Shown: piece after piece, positions 37,123 through 44,982 of the stretch | Position numbering within the stretch: position 1 is the stretch's first letter | Layout: the number at the start of each line of letters is the position of its first letter | Origin: Bacillota bacterium | Lineage (GTDB): Bacteria; Bacillota; Clostridia; Christensenellales; UMGS416 | Direction: 5' to 3' | Assembly (NCBI GenBank): GCA_023421955.1 | Contig: JAEZSE010000004.1 | Coordinates: 66,903-130,902 of the forward strand | DNA length: 64,000 nucleotides | Notes under the pieces: generated by a model | Database searches by the model: none | What the model was told of the DNA's origin: nothing | Seen by the model: only the letters and a program-made list of their open reading frames with translations | Made by a program: the position numbers and the translations under genes

Positions 37123-38295
37123 CTATATCGGCTCCGTCGCAAGCACCACCCCGTTGATTTCCACGTCCTCCCCTACCTCAATGAGCAGGCACTTGACCCC
37201 CCGGCTATCCGTCACCATTTTCAATGCGTTCAGGTTCTGGGGGCTGATCGCAATATCCGCGTTGGTCGTTTCGATCTTCAGCGATTTCGATCTGTAGTCC
37301 GGGATGATGTTGGTGGCCTTGAAATCAAAACCTTCGCCGGTGATATCCGAATAGATTGTTTCAAAAGCGGATGTATCCACCCCGTTGTCCTTCAGGATCG
37401 TCTCGATCGCCCTCATGGAGACGGTCGGGGTCTCCTCTTCGCTCGCATAGGCAATCGTGTCGTTGATCTGCTCATAGATGCCTTTGATCGTCTCGGACGT
37501 TGCCTTTTCGCCCACGGCGGCCTTGATGATTTCATCGAACTTACCTTTTTCCTCACTGGCGGACAGCGTGCAGGAGCAGTCAAGCACCGTCTCAATGAAC
37601 GGGACGTTCCGCTGGTTGGCCTTTGCGGTGTAGTAGATCACGCTGTTCACGTCCGAGAGGTTGTCAGTGAAGGCGGGGAACATGAACCCTTCCAGCGGCG
37701 AGTCCAGGTTGACCACGATCTCCAGCGCGGAGCTTGCGGTGAAGATCCCACTCGGGGGGTCGAACCGGAGCACGCGCTTCGGGGCGGCGGCTTTGTTGAT
37801 GCTGCACATCACGAACTCGTGGGCGTATTGTGTATCGTCGAAACCCGCTCCGTCGTCCGACGCGCCCAGTTGGCTGTCCTTCTTTTTATAGGCTTTGCGA
37901 TACTGAGCCTTGATGAAGTTGATCACAACGTCGCTCTCATAAGAATAGACTTCCGCTATCTTGGCGATTACCTTGTCCGCAATCGCGACGAATTCCTCAA
38001 TGGACTCATTTTTCAGAAAGCCGTAGAGAAGTCGCTGGCCGGATTCTTCATCTTCGCTCGGGTTGAACCGCAATTCGAAGACCTTGGAATCCAGGCTGCC
38101 CGTCAGCAGCTTTTTGAAGTTGCCCAGGAACAGCTCCTGCACCTCGTCCTCTCTCGTTTCAAACAGGCCGCCCTCCCTGTGAATGGCCTCTCTGGACTGC
38201 GCCTCAATGAATACACTGTAAATTTGCATGATCTCCAAGTACGAACCGTCAACTTTGAATTCTTTTCGCAATGCTGAAATATCCTGCTTGTTCAA
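37123..38295 (-). CDS. DUF4317-family protein
   Basis: A 390-residue cytoplasmic protein that matches the clostridial DUF4317 family in length and in its start (N-K-Q-D-I-S-A-L-R-K-E-F followed by I-M-Q-I-Y). A TTG start at 38295 is preferred: GGGAGG lies six bases upstream, and a -10 box at 38330-38325 would put transcription start near the only upstream ATG (38322). The protein is acidic, with no signal peptide or membrane helix and no known catalytic motif. The function of the family is unknown. It is a single-gene unit between the asparaginase gene and the ABC exporter operon and is flanked by a diverged repeat. Confidence 0.8.
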   Translation of the reverse strand: MNKQDISALRKEFKVDGSYLEIMQIYSVFIEAQSREAIHREGGLFETREDEVQELFLGNFKKLLTGSLDSKVFELRFNPSEDEESGQRLLYGFLKNESIEEFVAIADKVIAKIAEVYSYESDVVINFIKAQYRKAYKKKDSQLGASDDGAGFDDTQYAHEFVMCSINKAAAPKRVLRFDPPSGIFTASSALEIVVNLDSPLEGFMFPAFTDNLSDVNSVIYYTAKANQRNVPFIETVLDCSCTLSASEEKGKFDEIIKAAVGEKATSETIKGIYEQINDTIAYASEEETPTVSMRAIETILKDNGVDTSAFETIYSDITGEGFDFKATNIIPDYRSKSLKIETTNADIAISPQNLNALKMVTDSRGVKCLLIEVGEDVEINGVVLATEPI

Positions 38296-38664
38296 TGAAT
38301 GCCTCCCGCGAAATTTGTGCAACCATTATATACTAAAATTGTTGGCCGTGGGCAGCGTAATGCAATTAGGATATGCATGCTTTACAGCGGGGTTTGCATT
38401 GAAGCCGAAGAGATGAGCACTGCACGTGGCTCGCGCGGAACTGCTGAGGTTAGCTAGCTGACCATGATCAGTATCTGCAGTGCAGCAAGGGCGGCGTGTG
38501 AATAATCCTGTCGTCACATAAACCGAGCTCCTTCTACGGCATCGCCGATGAATTGTGTATGTCCGACGTCACGTCACAGTGGATGCGCCACATCACTGTC
38601 CGAAAACGTTGACATGTTTGTAGCATACAGCTGGAGCTGGACTCACAGTCGTAGAGCAAAGAAA

Positions 38665-38735
38665 TGTTAATAACACGCAACATAAACCACTACTCCAGAA
38701 ACAGTGACTGTCAATAGCGTAAAGGTAAAAGCTAA
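38665..38735. repeat. Diverged repeat, copy 2
   Basis: Begins GTTAATAACACGCAAC, matching copy 1 at 36995, followed by the same order of words (AACC, CTCCAGARAACAG, AAAGCTAATCA) with the hairpin largely eroded. Confidence 0.45.
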
Positions 38736-38849
38736 TCAATCCATTCAGAGAATGCGAAAATGACACGTTTTCCTAAAGATAATACATCACTCCATATCAC
38801 CACGACAGCCGCCTCTAATACCATTTATATTGGTAAAAGTAATGGCAAT

Positions 38850-38875
38850 GCACCCGGCTGTGAGTGGCCGGGTGC
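38850..38875 (-). terminator. Hairpin downstream of the ABC exporter operon
   Basis: A perfect 9-bp GC stem (38850-38858 and 38867-38875) beyond the last gene of the minus-strand operon; T-tract weak. Confidence 0.5.
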
Positions 38876-38966
38876 ATGGTGCATATAGGGGTATAAAATT
38901 GCTCAACAATAATAGTGCGTGGGAAAGACGGTTTTTCTCTTGCGGCGGTCTCGTCATCGAGAAGTG

Positions 38967-39755
38967 TTATACTCTTGTCACGATAACGTTACCGGACTCA
39001 TAACGGCGCAGGCTGCGGTGGAAAAACCATGCCGACAGCGCGCAATAGGTAGCGGCTGCTGCCAGCCACAGCGCCAGCCAGGCCGGATCGAAGCTGCGGG
39101 CCAGCCGCAGCGGCACGTGCACGATGAACGCAGCCGGAATCAGCGAATACATCACCGCACGGATAGCCGCCGGATAAATACCCTCAGGGTATAGGCTGAA
39201 GTTAAGCACAAACTCCGTGGATAACATCCCAACCAGCGATACGTCGCCCAGATAGAAGGTCAGCGAGTGCATCGTGATGGCCAACGCCGTCATCAGCAGC
39301 GCGCCGATGGGCACGCCGAGCAGGAAAAACAGCCATGCCTGACCGTCTCCCCCTTGAGTGAGCGCCAGCAGTACGAAGCCATAAGCCAGGTCGCCATAGG
39401 CCGACAGCGATGTTCGGGCGCAGCACACGTTGACAAGCAAGTTGCAGGGCTGCAGCAGGAAGGTATCCAGCTCACCGGTGATAATGAGCCGCGATAGCTG
39501 GCGGGTGTTGCCAAAGAGCACATCGCCAAGACCGAAGGCGGAGCTGACAAGTGCCCAGATAAACATGACATCCCGGAAGCCATATCCGCCGATATCGCTG
39601 TTGACCTGTTGGAAAAGCACCCACCAGAACAGCACGAACGTGGCATTGGACAGCAGCATCCCAAAGGCCTGGGAGAAAAAACTGGCCCGGTATTCCATCG
39701 CGGAGGCCAGGTTGACCTGGAAATATCGCAGCAAGATCTTTATATGCTTTTTCAT
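38967..39755 (-). CDS. ABC-2 type exporter permease (COG3694-like)
   Basis: A 262-residue membrane protein with six predicted helices and no signal peptide. ATG 39755 lies 8 bases after GGAGG; a TTG one codon upstream is possible. Residue patterns (Y-F-Q-V-N-L-A-S-A-M-E-Y-R near the start, G-E-L-D-T-F-L-L-Q-P) match the COG3694/DUF990 type permeases that pair with COG4587 permeases and COG4586 ATPases. Members have been annotated as viologen or drug exporters; the substrate is unknown here. It is the last gene of a three-gene operon, four bases after the second permease. Confidence 0.85.
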   Translation of the reverse strand: MKKHIKILLRYFQVNLASAMEYRASFFSQAFGMLLSNATFVLFWWVLFQQVNSDIGGYGFRDVMFIWALVSSAFGLGDVLFGNTRQLSRLIITGELDTFLLQPCNLLVNVCCARTSLSAYGDLAYGFVLLALTQGGDGQAWLFFLLGVPIGALLMTALAITMHSLTFYLGDVSLVGMLSTEFVLNFSLYPEGIYPAAIRAVMYSLIPAAFIVHVPLRLARSFDPAWLALWLAAAATYCALSAWFFHRSLRRYESGNVIVTRV

Positions 39756-39759
39756 CAAG

Positions 39760-40551
39760 TCAACCTCCGTTTGCCTGCAAATTGCGAGCGCCGGACCGAA
39801 ACAGTGCCAGTGCCGTTGCCAGCGTGAGCGCTAACCACAGCACCTGCATCGGCACCACCTGGGCAAACAACTGCCAGGAAAAGGCCACCGTCAACCGGGC
39901 CGGAGCCCAGGCCACGTAGGAGAAGGGCAGCAGCCGCGCCGCTCCCTGCAGCCATTTGGGCAATATCTCCACCGGCAGAAGCGCCCCCAGCATAAAGACG
40001 AACTTTTGGAAAATCAGATAGATACCGGTGTTGTCTTCCAAGCGGAAGGCGGTCAGGCCGATGGCCATATGGAAGCAGAACTGCAGCGCTATGCCCAGAA
40101 ACCCGCTCAGCAGCATCATCGGCAGTGCCCACCAGGCAAACCCCGGAATCGGCCCGGCAAAGACAAACCCCAGCACCAACGCCAAGCCGCCGAAAAATGT
40201 GAGGTTGACCAGCACGCTGCCCAGTATGGAGGATGCCTGGAAGGCGATATAGTGCAGCGGGCGGCCCAGCGTATAGGCCAGAGCGCCAGTCTTCACGTCC
40301 TCATTGACCTGGCCAACAACATTGGACCGGGCACCCATCAGGATGAGCTCCGTGCAAATCAGGTACCACACCACCTGGGCATGAGTATAGCTTTGCACCT
40401 CGCCGCCTCGGATGATCGCCTTCCACAGGCTGTAGAACACATAGATAAACAGCGTGTAGAGCAGAAGGGACCCTGCCACCTGACCACGGTAGACAAAGGC
40501 GTTCTGCATGTTGATGCGGGTGATGGCAGCATACTTGCGCAAGGTGCTCAT
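39760..40551 (-). CDS. ABC-2 type exporter permease (COG4587-like)
   Basis: A 263-residue membrane protein with six predicted helices. ATG 40551 overlaps the stop of the ATPase gene (ATGA), showing translational coupling; longer in-frame starts overlap the ATPase and are rejected. The pattern Y-R-G-Q-V-A-G, then V-N-E-D-V-K-T-G-A-L-A-Y-T-L-G-R-P is typical of COG4587 permeases, which carry a short cytoplasmic element resembling that of their COG3694 partner (E-L-D-T-F-L-L-Q-P). The two permeases probably form a heterodimeric channel powered by the ATPase at 40548. Confidence 0.87.
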   Translation of the reverse strand: MSTLRKYAAITRINMQNAFVYRGQVAGSLLLYTLFIYVFYSLWKAIIRGGEVQSYTHAQVVWYLICTELILMGARSNVVGQVNEDVKTGALAYTLGRPLHYIAFQASSILGSVLVNLTFFGGLALVLGFVFAGPIPGFAWWALPMMLLSGFLGIALQFCFHMAIGLTAFRLEDNTGIYLIFQKFVFMLGALLPVEILPKWLQGAARLLPFSYVAWAPARLTVAFSWQLFAQVVPMQVLWLALTLATALALFRSGARNLQANGG

Positions 40552-41540
40552 GCCGAGGCCTCCTTTGCGGTGAAGATGGCGGCGATGATCTCCTCCATGG
40601 GCGGATCGATGACAGTGATGTCTGCCACGCCGCCGGCAGCCGTCACTGCCTGGATCACCTCGCCGATGGGACGGCTCAGCGTGTCCACAGTGAGCCGCCA
40701 TTGGGCACCCTGCCCCTCTGCGGTCACACCGGCCATGGGAACCATGCACTTGGGCTCGGCAAACTTCACCTCGATAACCTTACGGTTAAGATAGTTGACC
40801 TTAAGGCTGTCCACACTCTGGTCCAGCACGATGCTGCCATGGTCGATCACCACCGCCCGGCGGCAGATACGCTCCACATCGCCAGGGTCGTGGCTGGTCA
40901 AAAACACCGTGACACCCCGCTCGGCGTTCCATTGCAGTATGAGCTCCCGGATGGCTTGCTTGACCACCACATCCAAGCCGATGGTGGGTTCATCCAGGAA
41001 CAAGACATCGGGCTCATAGAGCAGTGACGCGGCGATCTCGCAGCGCACCCTTTGGCCCAGCGACAGCTTTCTCACAGGAGTGTTTAAAAAGCTTCCCAGG
41101 TCAAAGCGTTGGGCCAGCTCATCTACCCTTTTGCGGCGCACATCATCGGGGATCTCATAAATGGCGCCGATCATCGCAAAGCTATCCACCGGAGGCAAGT
41201 GCATCCACAGCTGGGAGCGCTGGCCGAACACCGTGCCGATGCGCGGGCACAGCAAGCGCCGCTGGCGGACAGGGTCGTAGCCCAACACCTGCAACTGACC
41301 CGAAGTGGGGTGCAGAATGCCCGTCATCATCTTGATCGTCGTAGATTTGCCCGCTCCGTTGGGACCGATAAACGCCAGCATCTCCCCACGCTCCACTGCA
41401 AACGTCACGCCCCGCACTGCTTCAACCTCACGGCATTGCGGGCGAATCAGTGCCCGGATGCCGGCACCCAGTCCTTCATCCTTGACGCGGGTACGATACC
41501 GCTTGGTCAGGTTATCCACAGTAATGGCATTGTGGTTCAT
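40548..41540 (-). CDS. ABC exporter ATP-binding protein (COG4586-like)
   Basis: A 330-residue ABC ATPase. Walker A is G-P-N-G-A-G-K-S-T, the signature is L-S-L-G-Q-R-V-R-C-E-I, and Walker B is V-L-F-L-D-E-P-T-I-G-L-D, followed by a His-switch in L-T-S-H-D. A C-terminal extension (about 245-330) is usual for the COG4586 group. AAGGAGG lies 8 bases before ATG 41540. It is the first gene of the exporter operon. An intrinsic terminator ends only about 20 bases upstream of the start codon, so expression depends on read-through of a leader that includes a small upstream ORF. Confidence 0.93.
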   Translation of the reverse strand: MNHNAITVDNLTKRYRTRVKDEGLGAGIRALIRPQCREVEAVRGVTFAVERGEMLAFIGPNGAGKSTTIKMMTGILHPTSGQLQVLGYDPVRQRRLLCPRIGTVFGQRSQLWMHLPPVDSFAMIGAIYEIPDDVRRKRVDELAQRFDLGSFLNTPVRKLSLGQRVRCEIAASLLYEPDVLFLDEPTIGLDVVVKQAIRELILQWNAERGVTVFLTSHDPGDVERICRRAVVIDHGSIVLDQSVDSLKVNYLNRKVIEVKFAEPKCMVPMAGVTAEGQGAQWRLTVDTLSRPIGEVIQAVTAAGGVADITVIDPPMEEIIAAIFTAKEASA

Positions 41541-41561
41541 GGGAGCACCTCCTTAAAACAT

Positions 41562-41594
41562 AAAAGAAAAAGACCGTGGGTGCACCACGGTCTT
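41562..41594 (-). terminator. Attenuator-type intrinsic terminator before the ABC exporter genes
   Basis: A perfect 10-bp stem (41594-41585 and 41579-41570 on the minus strand), 5-base loop and a T-rich tail (TTTTTCTTTT). It lies inside the leader, between the promoter at 41749-41778 and the ATPase ribosome site, so it must be bypassed for expression. Confidence 0.85.
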
Positions 41595-41612
41595 GATTTC
41601 CAAACTCCCGCC

Positions 41613-41648
41613 GCCGGTGCAGATGCGCCACTGTGCGCTTGCACCGGC
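41613..41648 (-). promoter_or_regulatory. GC-rich leader stem, probable anti-antiterminator
   Basis: A perfect 9-bp stem (GCCGGTGCA and TGCACCGGC on the minus strand) with a smaller GCGC inner stem. Its 3' arm contains TGCACC, which is complementary to GGTGCA in the neck and loop of the downstream terminator (41586-41581). The stem begins eight bases after the upstream ORF stop codon, where a stalled ribosome would cover its 5' arm. Confidence 0.6.
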
Positions 41649-41656
41649 TCTCGCCG

Positions 41657-41710
41657 CTACAAGCGCTTTCGAATAACTTCAGGCAGCATATGCAGTCGGC
41701 AGGATGTCAT
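41657..41710 (-). CDS. Leader peptide upstream of the ABC exporter operon
   Basis: A 17-codon reading frame, MTSCRLHMLPEVIRKRL, starts at ATG 41710 and stops with TAG at 41659-41657. AAGGAAG lies nine bases upstream, a good ribosome site, and a promoter lies at 41749-41778. It is followed by a GC stem, an intrinsic terminator and then the ATPase gene. That order is the classic layout of ribosome-sensing attenuators in front of antibiotic-resistance genes. The basic C-terminal end (I-R-K-R-L) would be in the exit tunnel or decoding centre when a ribosome stalls near the stop. No similarity search was possible. Confidence 0.6.
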   Translation of the reverse strand: MTSCRLHMLPEVIRKRL

Positions 41711-41748
41711 TTCAAAATACTTCCTTGATTTTACATTAAATTTCCGCA

Positions 41749-41778
41749 ATATTACCATGAGAGTATGGCCGGTGTCAA
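41749..41778 (-). promoter_or_regulatory. Promoter of the ABC exporter leader
   Basis: Consensus TTGACA (41778-41773), 18-base spacer and TAATAT (41754-41749) on the minus strand. Transcription would start near 41742, giving a leader of about 200 bases before the ATPase start. Between 41779 and 42155 nothing further is recognised. Confidence 0.6.
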
Positions 41779-42155
41779 CAGGGCGGCACAAGAATCTTGT
41801 CGCAAATAACATCACCCTTCATGTTACGACTTGGTCATTCTACGAGATTACTGCATGTTCCGGTGCAAACAGTACAAATAAGCTTAGTATGTTAACAATG
41901 CGAAGCTTAGCCTCCTTCTCTAGCATGTAGTAGACGATAATAACTCACAGTTCAATCCCTGACCAGACACCATTAATTGTTTTAGTTTACCTGCGCTAAC
42001 GATATGCCGATGCTGAAGATCTTATAAGAGCAAACTAGTATGTATTTATCTCTGATCAGAACCCAAACCAACACAAGGCTTTGTTATATGGGTCCTTCTC
42101 CTCTAGAGATCACCCATAAGAGGTTCCGGGCTGTTCTCTGATCATCATAATTCGC

Positions 42156-42290
42156 TTAAGGTTTTGCATACACCACCTTTGACCAAGGCCCATCACCTTT
42201 GTGCTGCCCTCCAGGAGATAGGCACGAGCCTTGTAATAATAGGTAGTATTAGGCAATGCCGGGTTCCGTGCTGGTGGTGAAATTCAACTG
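42156..42290 (-). pseudogene. Decayed C-terminus of a fibronectin type III surface protein
   Basis: Reading the minus strand through two frame changes gives F-T-T-S-T-E-P-G-I-A, then N-T-T-Y-Y-Y-K-A-R-A-Y-L-L-E-G, then G-P-W-S-K-V-V-Y-A-K-P and a stop at 42158-42156. That order matches the last strands of an FN3 module, as in the intact surface protein at 20371 (Y-Y-Y-M-V-R-A-Y, G-P-Y-S-K-P). The frameshifts and absence of an upstream body show a gene remnant, possibly left by recombination. The sensor kinase promoter abuts its upstream edge. Confidence 0.5.
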
Positions 42291-42292
42291 TC

Positions 42293-42321
42293 TTGACGTA
42301 TTTATAGCAGCAACTTATAAT
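42293..42321 (+). promoter_or_regulatory. Strong sigma-A promoter of the sensor kinase-regulator operon
   Basis: TTGACG (42293-42298), exactly 17 bases, consensus TATAAT (42316-42321). Start near 42328 makes the GTG at 42332 an unlikely initiation codon. Confidence 0.75.
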
Positions 42322-42349
42322 ACTAATATATGTGAAAAAGAGAAATATC

Positions 42350-44122
42350 ATGAATCACAATCCAAAGAAGAAGTATTCCCTGTACTCTGGAATGATTCGT
42401 GTTTTTGTTATTTTATGTGTCATTTTTTATCTAGTAATTGGGGCTACACTGATTTATGTTCATGATACTATCCTTTATTATACAACCGATAGCTACACAA
42501 AAAGTGTAGAGAAACAGATTCATCAATTAAATAATCAACTTGAAACATCCAGAAAGTTCTACATTTCAGTGTTATTTAATAATCTTGATCTTGCCAATTT
42601 GGCTTCAACTAATAACTCTTTCATCGTTTCACTCAGTCAATCTCATCTATCTCAATATATATCAACTTTGTTACCCAATATATCACCTTTGGATGGGTTG
42701 TTTTTTTATGCGCATAGATCAGATAGTTTTGTCTCTGCAAGCCTCGATCGTATATCCGGCGAATGTGAGCATGTATATTTTAAGAATTTACTTCGATCAG
42801 ATGAATATAACCATATCTATGAAAGCACAACAAAAACATATCGGAAATGGATTATCATGCCAGTGAATAGTTCCTACTACCTCGTTAGTATGGCGTCTTA
42901 CAATGATTGTGTCGCTGGTGCCTGGGTAAATATTTCAACGCTGATTAATTCACTAAACGAAACATTACCTGAAAATTCTCTCAGTTACTTTATAGAGACC
43001 AACAACGGGAACACAAAGATTATGTCTCCTCAGGGATATATAGATTTCTTTTCTTATAGTCCAAGCAACAATAATAAATTAATATCACTAGATAGTATCA
43101 GCCGTGAGAAATATCTTCAGCTTAATACTGAACTTCCCTTCTTTAATGGTTCATTTATCAGCCTTATTCCAACAAAAGAAATCCAGACCTCCATGGCATA
43201 CTACGATCGCTTTCTGATCATGACATTATTTATCAATTTGATTATTTTGGTTTTTCTGTTTGCGAAAATGAGAAAGTATATGTCAATTCCAGTTGTTGAA
43301 CTTCGGCGTATTTCCGACAACTTAAAAGAAGGAGAAGATGAATATTTAAGCCATCAGCAATCTGATAGCAGATGTAAAGAAGTCTGTGAGGTTCAGACAG
43401 AAGTCATAAGGCTATACCAGAAGATATTTGATTTAAGAAATAAAGTGCTTAGTGAACAATATATGAAGCAGGCATTTGAACTGAAGAGTTTGAGAAACCA
43501 AGTTTCCCCCCATTTTCTAATTAACTGCCTGAGTTCTATTTATTCCATGGCCAATACAAATGCAAGCAGAGACTTAATGAAACGAGTGATTGCGGCATTA
43601 TCCGGTCATTTGAGATATACACTATCTACTAAATCCTTTGTGAGTTTGTCTGAAGAAATTCAACACGTCGAGAATTATTTTGAACTCATGAATTTGCGCT
43701 ACCCGGGTAGCTTAAAATACACGGTAACTATAAACGATCTCTGTGATAATGCAGCGATATTTCCTAGCTTGATATTGATGTTAAGTGAAAACTCAATCAA
43801 GCATAACCTGGTCATGGGTGAAATACTCACAATTACCATCTCTGTTTGGGAGGAAGTCGGCCCGGAAAATAAGAGCTTTATTCATATTGTTCATTATGAT
43901 ACCGGAAGAGGTTACCCACAGGATGTGTTGGACAGATTGAAGATAAACAGCCTTAATCCATCTGAAACATCTGATGGTTATGGTATTGGGCTTTCCAATA
44001 TTGTTAACAGAATCCACCTGATCTACGGAGAACATGGTGGGACAATTTCCTTTACAAACCATGAAAGTAATGGTGCAAAAATCGATGTCAGGATTCCATA
44101 TATACCATATCAGGAGTCATAA
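42350..44122 (+). CDS. YesM-type sensor histidine kinase
   Basis: A 590-residue membrane kinase. ATG 42350 is preferred to GTG 42332, which lies almost at the transcription start. A helix at about residues 18-42, a large extracellular sensor region (about 43-285) and a second helix (about 290-312) are followed by a HAMP-like linker, a His_kinase domain with Q-V-S-P-H388-F-L-I-N and an ATPase domain with E-N-S-I-K-H-N and G-Y-G-I-G-L-S-N. This is the LytS/YesM class, which usually senses extracellular sugars with the help of a binding protein. It is followed by an AraC-type regulator, and the transport operon converges from the right. Confidence 0.92.
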   Translation: MNHNPKKKYSLYSGMIRVFVILCVIFYLVIGATLIYVHDTILYYTTDSYTKSVEKQIHQLNNQLETSRKFYISVLFNNLDLANLASTNNSFIVSLSQSHLSQYISTLLPNISPLDGLFFYAHRSDSFVSASLDRISGECEHVYFKNLLRSDEYNHIYESTTKTYRKWIIMPVNSSYYLVSMASYNDCVAGAWVNISTLINSLNETLPENSLSYFIETNNGNTKIMSPQGYIDFFSYSPSNNNKLISLDSISREKYLQLNTELPFFNGSFISLIPTKEIQTSMAYYDRFLIMTLFINLIILVFLFAKMRKYMSIPVVELRRISDNLKEGEDEYLSHQQSDSRCKEVCEVQTEVIRLYQKIFDLRNKVLSEQYMKQAFELKSLRNQVSPHFLINCLSSIYSMANTNASRDLMKRVIAALSGHLRYTLSTKSFVSLSEEIQHVENYFELMNLRYPGSLKYTVTINDLCDNAAIFPSLILMLSENSIKHNLVMGEILTITISVWEEVGPENKSFIHIVHYDTGRGYPQDVLDRLKINSLNPSETSDGYGIGLSNIVNRIHLIYGEHGGTISFTNHESNGAKIDVRIPYIPYQES

Positions 44123-44140
44123 CGCATAGTAGGAGACAAT

Positions 44141-44896
44141 ATGAAAATACTGATAATAGATGATGAATACTATATAGTGGAAGATATCCTGAAAAACACA
44201 AGTTGGGAAAAACTGGGGATCAATCATCGGTTTGTTGCCTACAGTGCTTCTACAGTCAGGAAAATTATATCAGATAATCCCGATATCGATATTGTTTTGT
44301 CTGATATTGAATTACCACAGGAAAGCGGCTTTGATCTGATCAACTGGATATATCAGCAAGGCCTAAGTCCGGTTGTTATAATACTGACAGGGCATGAGCG
44401 ATTTAGTTATGCTCATACCGCAATAGAGTTGCATGTGCACTCATACCTAACCAAGCCCGTGGATATAGCTCAACTTGAGCACGCACTCTTGTCAGCTATC
44501 AAAGAGAGTAAACGAAGAAGAATGCACCCTGAGCTTTTTGCATTCAATCAGAACGAAGAAAACTTATCAGATCCTGTTGACATTATTAGTGATTGTATTA
44601 GAAGGAACCTATCTTCGCCTGACCTTAATAGGCAATTAATTGCCAATGTTGTACACATGAACCAAGACTATATTTCTACCCTATTTCGCAAAAAAAGGGG
44701 GACATCACTAACCAGCTTTATTATCACAGAACGGTTGAAGGCAGCAAAGATTATGTTGGCAACCACTGATTATTCGCTACAGGAAATCAGTTACAAAACC
44801 GGGTTTTCCTCCATTTCTTACTTCCACCGCCAGTTCAAGAAAAGTTTTGGCCTTACCCCCCAAAGTTATAGACATAAAGAAAAGGGCGAGGCATGA
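44141..44896 (+). CDS. YesN-type response regulator (receiver plus AraC DNA-binding domain)
   Basis: A 251-residue regulator. The receiver domain (1-120) has the acidic pair D7-D8, phospho-acceptor D55 (V-L-S-D-I-E-L-P) and K105 (L-T-K-P-V-D). The AraC-type double helix-turn-helix covers about 150-250 and ends in the signature F-S-S-I-S-Y-F-H-R-Q-F-K-K-S-F-G. The usual long middle region is absent, so it is shorter than typical YesN. It lies 18 bases after the kinase and most likely activates the convergent sugar-uptake operon ending at 44983. Confidence 0.92.
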   Translation: MKILIIDDEYYIVEDILKNTSWEKLGINHRFVAYSASTVRKIISDNPDIDIVLSDIELPQESGFDLINWIYQQGLSPVVIILTGHERFSYAHTAIELHVHSYLTKPVDIAQLEHALLSAIKESKRRRMHPELFAFNQNEENLSDPVDIISDCIRRNLSSPDLNRQLIANVVHMNQDYISTLFRKKRGTSLTSFIITERLKAAKIMLATTDYSLQEISYKTGFSSISYFHRQFKKSFGLTPQSYRHKEKGEA

Positions 44897-44912
44897 GAAA
44901 GCTAATCATGAA

Positions 44913-44952
44913 AAGCAGCAAAGACTTGTCCTAATGGCTGTCTTTGCTGCTT
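44913..44952. terminator. Bidirectional terminator between regulator and esterase genes
   Basis: A perfect 13-bp inverted repeat (44913-44925 and 44940-44952) with a 14-base loop between convergent genes. Confidence 0.75.
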
Positions 44953-44982
44953 CATTCTTATCAATTGAATAGCCTTTTAGTT

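Larger units (their letters stand above)
38296..38966. other. Intergenic stretch without a recognised gene
   Basis: About 670 bases with no convincing reading frame. It contains a -10 box (TATAAT, minus strand, 38330-38325) for the DUF4317 gene, repeat copy 2 near 38665-38735 and a GC hairpin at 38850-38875. Several interrupted short frames suggest decayed sequence, but no parent gene is recognised. Confidence 0.5.

Noticed and set aside
37117..38277. Long plus-strand reading frame opposite the DUF4317 gene
   Set aside because: Antisense shadow; its composition (His, Arg, Val-rich) is typical of reverse-complemented GC-rich coding sequence.
41541..41742. Leader of the ABC operon as a T-box riboswitch
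   Set aside because: It has AGAGCCGG-like and UGGU words, but no T-box sequence (AANNGGUGGNACCGCG) in the antiterminator position, and the gene is an exporter, not an aminoacyl-tRNA or amino-acid gene.
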